64,000 nt of DNA. It comes from Paramacrobiotus metropolitanus (taxonomy: Eukaryota > Tardigrada > Eutardigrada > Parachela > Macrobiotidae). Shown here in pieces: positions 48,820-57,800 of this stretch. Positions within the stretch are counted from its first letter, which is position 1, and every line of letters begins with the position of its first letter. The stretch covers positions 558,001 to 622,000 of the forward strand of contig NW_026570257.1 of NCBI RefSeq assembly GCF_019649055.1. Reading direction: 5' to 3'. Under the pieces are notes generated by a model. It worked only from the letters and a program-made list of their open reading frames with translations. It was not told the origin of the DNA and did no database searches. Both the position numbers and the translations under genes were made by a program.

Positions 48820-49377
48820 GAGTGTTTTCGGGGGCTGTGTGTTTAGTGGGAGGGGGAATGTTACTGATTATTTAATTTTATCGTAAATTTATACCTGATG
48901 TGTGAAAACTGAACACATACATAGTACATACTACTTCCGTCTTTTGGAGTAATTCTTCCTGCCATTGTGAATGTTAACAAATGGCTGCTCTTAAAATGTG
49001 GCTGGCAGCCTGGCTGTAACTATAAGGTTGTCGATAATAGTGAAGGATTTTCACCTGTGCTACATGCATAATCTGATCATTGTTATAAGCAAACTGTGAG
49101 GACAATATGAAAGATATTCTTACAGATTTACCTATACATAACCAAATATTTTAAAATTCGCAAGATTAGGTTCATTACGATTTTTCTAAACACCTCTCAT
49201 AGTAAAAGAATGCAAATGCGTAAAAATAAGATAAAAAGAACTACAAGGGTAACTAAAGTAAGGTAACTAAAGTAGACAAGGGTATAAGAACGATACAATC
49301 ATACAATTATCTGAATGGTCAAGCGAATTCAGTGAATCACGAAAAGAGGTACACATTATTTGCATTACTAGTAACCG
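48820..49377. other. Intergenic between convergent genes
   Basis: The p38-like gene and the minus-strand nucleotidyltransferase converge here, so this is shared 3' flank. A short direct repeat GGTAACTAAAGTA occurs near 49,249-49,275. No gene is seen. Confidence 0.5.
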
Positions 49378-50961
49378 TTATGGCGCAAAAATAAGAGCCT
49401 TCAACAGATTTCCCGCAATCTCAGCGCTGCCGTCAATTAACGCTTCAACGCGTCTGTGAGCGTCTGCAAACGCGTTTCTTACTGGCGCTATACCGACAGT
49501 ATGAGTGGTTTGTACCACATCTTTTCGTGGATTCAGTGGCTCCTGAATGCTGAAAACCTTGTTGGGCTTTTCATCCAGTCGACTTCGCATTTGCTCACGA
49601 CTAATAATTCTTCCACCATCCGCAAAAACGATAGCCTGGGTAGTGTAGTTAAACTCGGTACCATAGAATCGCAGAAAGCTAAGCAGCAGACCGCCCAGAT
49701 TACCAGCAGCATCACCGCTACGCTGCAGCAGGCTGATCACCATTAAGGTCAGCACATACGAACTCATTCCACCGGCACAGGTGTTAATGCCATTTAATTC
49801 TCTGCGGCGGAGAAGCTCTTTCAGCACAACCACTAGCCGAGTAAGATGGGGATACCGGGCGCTCTACTCATTGATCCACTGGGAATTGAGCAATCCTTGG
49901 TGACAGTTGTGTTGAGTTGTGCACTGCAAAGTGCAAAATCAAACCATATCGCTAGGAAGCCATCGTAACGCCCTGTAAAATCAGTTACCGTAGTTATCGA
50001 ATTCGAGCCCTCCCGCAAGCGCCTCTCCCCAATCATGTTTCAAAAATAACGCCACCCCCCGAAATTACGTTCCAGGTGACCGTTAATAAATGACTACCGC
50101 AACAAAACGTAGTGGTAGGCTGTTAACTCTTTCAAAAGCAGACAGAGGATATTTCTGTTCAGTTCTCTTTTACGAATGTAGAGGACAAATCCGGCCGAAT
50201 AATTAAATACTGCGCCAAGTTTCGAGTCAACAGGATGCGCAGTTAGTCCGAAATATAATGGCCCCTTCCGGAACTTGCTGTTTGAAAAATAATGTCACCC
50301 CCCACAAGGCCCCCTCCGCCATGATCTTCGAACTATTTGCAGTCCAGTGCCACAAATTCGATAACTGCGGTATGTGTTATAAGAAGGCCTTCTTAACAGT
50401 GGAGTCTATGTGCCAGGTTCTAGAGGAGTTAGCTCAACGAGACCTTCTTCTCCGCGGGATACTTTGGAACTGAACATCACTTCTGCAAAAGTATTTGCGC
50501 AATACAGGGGCGCTTTACATACTTACCGTAATAACAAAGCTGACCTGGCTCTCGTATTCGGTGACTTTGAGATAGGGAACGGCAGCGTCTTTGATCCAAC
50601 GAGCTGAGAAGCCGCTGCCGGTATCATATCCAGGGATGCTTCGGCCAGCACTCATTTCCTTTCTCAACGAATTCAACCAAGCTTGCGAGTGAGCGTGCGG
50701 ATCGTCTGGTCGGCGGTGGCGTACAGTAACGAGCAGATCAATATCACTGAATCGTAGAAAAGTCGACGTTAAAGAACTACCAAATGGTTCCACTCTTGTA
50801 TGAGGATGGCGTGAAGTAATAAATGAAGTAAGTCGTGCAATGGATGCCTCACGTTGCACCGCGAGGGCGCCGTGAGAATGGATAGAAGCGTAGAACGCAT
50901 CGATTTCGCTGTTCAAAAGTTGGATAACAGCTGCGCGACGCTGATCAATATTCTGTGCCAT
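49378..50961 (-). pseudogene. Trf4/TENT4-like non-canonical poly(A) polymerase with an in-frame TAG
   Basis: Exon 1 is 50,961-50,527 (145 codons) and exon 2 is 49,923-49,378, joined in phase 0 by good GTAAGT and TTTGCAG sites. Exon 1 has the nucleotidyltransferase core: GSSLTST (helical turn 61-67) with two metal-binding Asp in SDIDLLV (73, 75). Exon 2 has the family central domain: RYPHLTRLVVVLKELLRRRELN, MSSYVLTLMVISLLQ, NLGGLLLSFLRFYG and a terminal EPLNPRKDV block. Two defects appear. Codon 165 is TAG (49,866-49,864), where the surrounding family pattern suggests Tyr. The strand that should hold the third catalytic Asp reads QVSFVIT without it. The frame stays open for 161 codons past the TAG. 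It is either a recently disabled gene, a pseudoenzyme with readthrough, or a base error plus divergence. The family adds 3' tails to RNA. Confidence 0.75.
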
Positions 50962-53462
50962 ATTATATTAAATGTCAGCAAAGACTCTACAGGTGAACAA
51001 TTTCTCACACTTTACTGGAACAAAGTGAACGATAAAGCCAGATACGGTCATAAAACCCTGCAGCACTACGTCTACCTCGTACAACGTACACCACAGGGAA
51101 AAAGCTTAACTTTTATTTCATGACAGCTGCACTCCCGACAACTGTGCCGTCTCCACACAGTTGCATCAACTTATATACCACATCAATATGCATGCTCGCA
51201 CAACACGCTCATATCGCATACAGCCACAAAGCTATAAAAACACACGCACCAATCTGACCACTGCACATCCGCTCCTGCAGGCCAGATTAATCCTGCCTTC
51301 CTCTCATTCCCACTTGACCATCGGTCACAAACACTCATGCATATAAATGCATAACACCATAAAGGCATAAATGTCCCGCACAAATATGATCATAAACCAT
51401 ACAGCTCAGACTCGGCACCAACAAAACCATAAAGATACATACAGCCATGCAATCCACGCTATCCAGTGTCCACGGTCGTAATCCACGATCGTAACAACGG
51501 CCAAGAACCCATACAAAACACAGAACCAACCGAAGGCCTACGCAAAATCTATGCGGCCAAAACAGCTGGTGCACTGGATGCTACGAGTATCTCAGCCAGC
51601 AGCCAGATAAGGTCTGCCCGACTCTGCAGTGGTCGTAGGCGGTGGGCCGCGTGTGCAGCAGCAGCGCCGATTGGTTAGCGCGACAGAGGATCCGCTGAGT
51701 ATCCGCATTCCGCGATATACGTATCAGCAGCAGTTAAGGCGGCCCACCTGCGTGCGGGCGTACAGAGAACAGTCTCGAGAGGCGTCAAGCTACGAGTAGA
51801 GCCGCTCTGACACCAGTAGTGTTCAAATGTAGAACCTGTGTTTACCGTGTTTCCCGTGTTTTTCGAAATAGAAGCCCTGGGCTTCTAAATTTTCGAAGAT
51901 GTCTAGGGGGAGGCTTATACAGCAGAAGAGGCTTATATGGTGGAGGAGGCTTTTAAATTTTCGAGGCATTTCAACTAGCGCTATTTTAATATACCGTTTG
52001 TGTAAAGAGGCGTCTAATACGGAGGAGGCTACTAAATTTTCGAACTGTAATGGGGGGAGGCTTATATGGTAGAGGAGGCTTCAGTTTTGGAGGAGGCTTT
52101 AAATGTGAAAAACACGGTATACTCATATTAGTTTTTATTGTGCAGCAGATTTACATATGCATTCTTCTTGCTTTCAGATCATTCTCATGAGCACTGAGCA
52201 ACATAAAACAAATTGCGGCAATTATTAAGCAAACAGAGACTCTACGACGGTGATGTCAGGAATTAGAAGTAAATTTGGATGACTCGGCACAAACGTCTTA
52301 GCACGGTGTCCGACCATTCCGGCATAATTTTTAGCCCTTCCTGTAAACGCATTACGAGCCGGTTTAGTGAATGATCAACCGAAGGAGTTTTTGTGTCATC
52401 TTAATAATTGTGAAATGCTTCCCAAACAGCTATGTCGGTCGCTATAGCAATTGGCTATGGCAAGATGAACTAGAAACGCGCTAGCAACGAGAATAGAACT
52501 AGCAACGAGCTGCAGCGGCAATCGAAACCTGAACTGTAGGATTTCTGACCTAATGTTATACCGTTTGTTACCTCATAAACAATTCTTAGTTTGCAATTTA
52601 ACACTGTAATATACTTTAATTTCTGTATAAATTTCTATTGTGTCAATTTCTCCCGTCTTTCATGGAAGTAAATTTATTGAGACATAAGTACTGTATGGGT
52701 GGGTTTGGAATTTTTATTTTAGCTCTGGAGACTGGAAGGTCCTTATCGCTCGTAAATGGAATGGCTACGAACGTAGCTATGTCATTGCAATGACAATCAC
52801 ATCTAATTGAATGTGATTTCGTTTTATTTGTGGGTTTAGTCTGTATGATTCAGATGTGTTTTTTGGTCGGGCTATAAGGATTACGTGCATGTGTTGACAG
52901 GAACGCAAACAAAGCTGTGATGGGGATGACAAACACTGGTGCAAAAACAGAAAGAGCATGCCCAACGAAAGACGATCTGGGTTTCATTTTCATGGCGGTA
53001 AGTTGTGTAAGTGGTAATATGCATAAATGCCTCATTCGCCGGTGCAAACGGTGTCGACGCTATAAACTGATTTTTTGGAGAAGGGAATTCCTGAGGTTGC
53101 TGTTCTACGTTGTGAAGACTTGTACTCGTTTTTATTTTTCAGCTATATGAGTATACGTGCATTTAGAACTTAGATGGCGAAAATAATTATTGTTATTGTA
53201 GATTATCTGGTAAACCCACATAATACTCGTACGTATTTGCAGTTTCGGAAAAATGTTTCCAGATTTTGAATGCGTAGGTCACTGTTAAGATAGAACTCAG
53301 ATAATAAGTAGAATAGTACAAGCCCAACACTGATGAATATGGGCTCACGACTATTAATTAACGAATTAACGCGCTACTGTAGATTTATTACGCAGCTGGA
53401 AGCAGCACTGTTTAAAAAAACTGCAGCAAAGTTGCAGATGTAAATTATATGTCACGATAGCT
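50962..53462. other. Intergenic region with skewed composition and a MITE-like element
   Basis: From about 51,160 to 51,460 the plus strand is unusually rich in C and A, with recurring CATAAA words, and I see no matching gene. 51,841-52,121 is a MITE-like element listed separately. From 52,130 to 53,462, up to the LTR, there is AT-rich sequence with no ORF that I support. Confidence 0.45.
51841..52121. mobile_element. MITE-like element built from GGAGGCTT words
   Basis: The termini pair: CCGTGTTTTTC near 51,854 and GAAAAACACGG at 52,108-52,118, with ACCGT / ACGGTAT outermost. Inside, GGAGGCTT or close variants recur at least seven times, alternating with TAAATTTTCGA. This resembles non-autonomous elements with ACGGTA-type ends and GGAGGCTTATA words that I recall from other invertebrate genomes; that recollection is not a database match. 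There is no coding capacity. Confidence 0.6.
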
Positions 53463-54039
53463 TGTGACGTATGGGAGTAGGATCATACGCCGGATGTACG
53501 TACGGATGCTGACTGTCCGCCTTCCACCTGCAACACAACGGATAATCTAGTCAATCTCTGCTGTGATTTGCTGTTCTCTTTTACTAGCGAAGTATATGAT
53601 GTCATAACGCAAAGTCTATATAAGTTCTTGTGATGCCTAATATCGGTATCAGTAGTCTGAGATTTACTTCTGAGACTGCTTCCTAATTACAATTTCCTAG
53701 CGTAGTAAACTGTGATGTGTATTGGATAAAGAGACAGCAATACTTGTTCCTACTGAAGTGCATAGTTGTTCCCGGATTATCGCTTAGTATACAGGTTTGC
53801 TCGTGACACAATCGTCCTAGCTCATGCCGATCCACACAGGACTTACGACCGGAAGTTGTGGTTAGCTCGTTCCTGAGGGATTCCTGATCTTCGGTGTTCC
53901 TGATTCGTTCGTCTTATTTCCACCATAGTTCTTCTGTTACAGTTTGAGAGTACGAGTGCCTACCGATTGAGCATTACAGGCGTGGAAGAGTAAAGATTGT
54001 TCATGGAGCCTTAACCGGCGTGAACGCTTATACACGACA
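53463..54039 (+). repeat. Putative 5' LTR
   Basis: It starts TGTGACGTATGGGAGTAG and ends CACGACA, giving TGT...ACA ends, immediately before a TGGCGCC primer-binding site. It has a TATA box (53,616-53,624) and an initiator-like TCAGTAGT about 30 nt downstream. Without the 3' copy the left boundary is a judgement from typical LTR starts. Confidence 0.65.
53616..53624 (+). promoter_or_regulatory. TATA box in the LTR promoter
   Basis: CTATATAAG sits well inside the putative LTR; an initiator-like TCAGTAGTCTGAG follows at about the right distance (near 53,648). It is the likely promoter of the genomic transcript. Confidence 0.6.
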
Positions 54040-54057
54040 TGGCGCCCACCGGTGTCT
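54040..54057 (+). other. Primer-binding site
   Basis: TGGCGCCCACCGGTGTCT directly abuts the LTR end. TGGCGCC is the classic complement of the 3' ends of several tRNAs that prime reverse transcription. Which tRNA is used cannot be told from here. Confidence 0.7.
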
Positions 54058-54829
54058 TTTAATTTTCCCGATGTAACAGAAAATTATTGGTGGAAAGTTT
54101 GATAGTAATTTTCGGTAATAAATGGTCCGTTTTTGAAAGGCGTCGAACCGCAAAGGTACGCCGAAGGAGGTCAGCGTTCCCGATCTGGCCTAGTTAAATT
54201 ATTTTCAGCGAGCTTCCTCGCAGTTGTGAGCTTCCTCACTGGTGAGCTTCCTCGCCAATTAAATTAATTTAATTTAATTTAAATTGGACCGTAGGAATTT
54301 AACAGTCGAAACCTCAAAGGTCGGCTGTGTAATTCATTGGTGTCTGTGTGGGTAATTTCCGGGTTGTCTGCGCAAAGCAGTAACCGCGGCGAATAAAGTG
54401 TAGTCTGCAGTGTCAGTGCTCCTGGCCTGCAGATAGAGCAGATAGTAAGCACCGAGCCATTGTCAGTGGCCAGGTGAGATAACGATCTCCAGCAGACTGA
54501 TAAAGGCAAGCCGCAAGCGGTAGCCAAAATCAGCAGCTAGAGAGAGTTGACCGTGAAAAGGTGAACACCGGCAAACGGTGATTGACCTGTGAATCTTAAA
54601 ATTACAGCAGCACGCAAAGTGCAGCAGTGTAATTTTAAGAATTTGTTACAGTCGAAACCGCAAAGGTTGGCTGCGTCTAAACTCACTGAACAATTCAAAC
54701 CTAAAAGGAGGATTGGGAAGTGAGGAGACAGTAATTGCACAATTGCAATTTTCGGAAACCAGTAGCACAATCGCTGCTGTACCTTTTATTTTAATTAGCC
54801 GCAAAGGTTATTTAAAATAAAAAGCAGAA
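54058..54829 (+). other. Structured leader with repeated GTCGAAACCGCAAAGG motif
   Basis: No coding frame is supported. The motif GTCGAA(A)CC(G/T)CAAAGGT recurs at 54,142, 54,305 and 54,651, with a shorter GCCGCAAAGGT at 54,798. Two copies share the longer form CAGTCGAAACC..CAAAGGT.GGCTG. Three GAGCTTCCTC repeats lie at 54,210-54,256. A strong hairpin with perfect 11-nt arms (CTTAAAATTAC / GTAATTTTAAG, 54,595-54,639) has a second GCAC/GTGC stem inside. These may serve packaging or translation; this is inferred from position only. Confidence 0.7.
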
Positions 54830-57800
54830 ATGTCGGGCGGTCCGATTCCTAGAAATCGCCCACCACCGCGTAAGATCCCAGATAACAAAGTGATTATTGG
54901 GGCGTACGATGGATCGAGAGCTCAGACAAGGTTTAAATTTAATGCAAAAGAAATCCCGTTGAATTTAATGTACATCGCTCTTAATGTCGAACCACCAGAA
55001 GCACAAGATGCATTCTGTGGGAAGTCATGGATTGATTACCAGGAAATCAGGCGGTACTTAAATTCTAAAACGAGATTACCAGCACATTTTAAACCTTGGA
55101 TTGAGTACGAGGGATGTATCCCTGAAGCTTACCTGGACATTACTGATGAGCAGTTTAAAGCTGCCTTGCAGGATGCAAACAGGTGGCTGCCAGAATATAC
55201 GGAAGATTTGAATAGACGCAGAGAGGCGGCCCAAGCTGCGCTTACAGCGTCAAAAGCAACCGGAAAAACTCCCAAAAAACAAGCAGCAAATGAGCGCGTC
55301 ACGCGCGGTGCCAAGGAGAGAATTCCAGCCCAGGCATCTGGTGCGATATTGGATGAACCCATATCGGAAACTCCAAGTGTGGCTGAGAGCCAAACAGAAC
55401 CTCAGTCGTCCCAGTCGGACAATAATTTAATAGCGTTGGCGGCTGCGGATAAAGCAGACGTATCCGAGGGATCAGAAACAAGAGCAAGCAAAAGCATTCG
55501 TGGTGGAACAATGACATTCCACCCGGCACAGCTAAAATTACATAGTTTTGTGTCAGAAAAAGATTTTGAGCAACCAGATGAGGACTTCCTTACCCAAGCT
55601 AGGGAAGTTGATGAGCAGTTAGCTGCGGCAGAAACTGACCAGGACGTGGGCTTGATAGTTCGGCAAACTATGCCCGTATTGATCCAAAGTCTCCGCACGC
55701 TCATCGCATCTACAAAAACAAAAGTAGATGAAATGGGTAATACAATGTCTTTAGACGCTCGTGTAGATGCGGAACGAAACGAAAAATTGAAATTCCAAAA
55801 CGATTTCAATGAGATGCGTGTTAAATTTGAAAATGAACAAATAGAAAATGATAGATTGGCTAACGAAATACGCATTGCGAATGATAATCTGCACGGTTTA
55901 AGACAAGCCAACAGAAATGCGGAGGCCGCATTTAATGCAATGCAAGATGAGCGCGATACCTTAAAAGACACGAATCGTAATTTTGAAAAACAGTTGGAAG
56001 ATGCCCAGAGAGATCTTTCAAGCGCGAAAGCTACGATTGATGGCCTCAGTGCGCAACCAGCACCGGATTTAATGAAACAAATAACTGATTTGAACCAAAA
56101 GCTGTCGAAAGCTCAGAAAGATTGTAATTCTGAGAAAGATGCGCATAAATTAACTAATAAAAATTTGACGGATGCGCAGAACCTGGTCACAAAACTTACC
56201 AAAGATTTGGAAGATGAAAAGAAACGGGCTAAAGATGCGGAAGATTCCCTACAGCGTGAACTCACACAAGCGAGAGTGCAGCTGAACATTAAGTCTTCAG
56301 TCGGTCCGATGCATATCCCCAAGGAAAAGGATGATGCGTCCCAAAAGGAAATTGAGAGACTGCAGGGTCTGTTGACTACAGAGCGAGAGAATGTTCAAAA
56401 GGCCCAAAAGGAATTAAAAGATTCGAAAAAGGATAAAAGATGTGATAATTGTGAGAACGCGATTCAAGCGAAAAATACAGCACAGGCTGACGCATATGAA
56501 AAGTCTGAAAGGTGTAATCGATTGTATGAGGAAAATGCGCAATGCCGAAGGGAATGGCATGAAAAACAAGATCAACTTACCAAGATGGAAGTGGATCTAA
56601 AGCAAGCGTTTGACGAACTTCGTCGGCTTCGAAATACAGATGCCGTTCTTGGCGGCGGTGAAGGATACTTTCAAAGGGAAGCGTCGGTAGCGACAGGAGA
56701 TGTATTACGTCCTTCCCCCTTTACACCATTTAATCCTCAAAATTTCTCGCCGTACGTGGATCAGCCCTTAGCTACTGGTAGTAATCCAGCTGGCATCTTG
56801 CGGAGACCTAGACAGGAATCACGAGTCGAATTCTCGGAGGCTCAGGCCATACCGCGTTCATCGTCAGAAAGTCAAATTCCAAGGGAAACGGCATCTGCGA
56901 AACAGAAGAAGAATGGCTCAACAGATTTACGCCAACAAATTCTGAAAAGAACAGCTGACGAATCTAGTCGCCAGATGCGAGGAATAGAAAATAGAGACAG
57001 TTCTGATACAGAAAATGAACTGATGGATGATGCCCTAATGGACGATGAACACCGTCGCCCCAGTAGCACGACCAGTAATGAGTCTATGTCTAGAAATCCT
57101 CAGCTGGAGGAATGGCTAAATAAACAGACCCAAATTTCGGATAGAACGACGCTTACACAAGAAAGCGTTGTTGAGCTTTTAGCGAAAATTGTGGAAAAAG
57201 ACAGTGATAAAACAGTTGGAGGCATGAAGCTACTTGCCTTTGATGATGCTCACCCGGAAAAAATTCAAAGATGGCTTATGAACGTTGAACAATGTAGAGC
57301 CACAAATAACTGGAACGATGAAACGACGTGTCGCAGAGTAATCGGTGCATTCACCGGTCCGTCCTTTCAATGGTTTGAAAAATTCTGGAAGGACAATAAA
57401 GGCAAATCGTGGCCTGATTTCTTTAAGCCAGCTATCGTTGAGCACTTTAACGGCTCGCTGTCTAAAGCTGATATTCGCCGAAAAATGAATAATCGTAAAC
57501 TGGAATTTTATGAACCAGTCCGTGCTTACCTGGATAGTTTCCTCCCATGGTTTGAGGAACTAAAAACATCGGATGAAGAGCAGGTGGAGGCACTCCTTGA
57601 TGGCGTACAGGAACATCGGCCGGCATGGTTCCGTGAAATTTATAATGCGGCACCTAAAAATTATGCGGAATTTGAGAAGAAGTTACAGGAATGCGAAAAA
57701 CTGTGGAAGCGCATGAATAAAGATAAGAAGGCACCTGAATCAACTCAGAAAAGTGCTCCTTCAGAACCGAGAAGCGCTGGAAATAATAATAATAATTCGA

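Noticed and set aside
49833-50036. An alternative open minus-strand frame (67 codons) across exon 2 start of the nucleotidyltransferase
   Set aside because: It avoids the TAG but is out of phase with both the exon 1 donor and the conserved downstream block, and lacks family residues.
55402-55971. 189-codon Ser-rich minus-strand ORF
   Set aside because: Antisense shadow of the Gag coiled coil; no independent signals.
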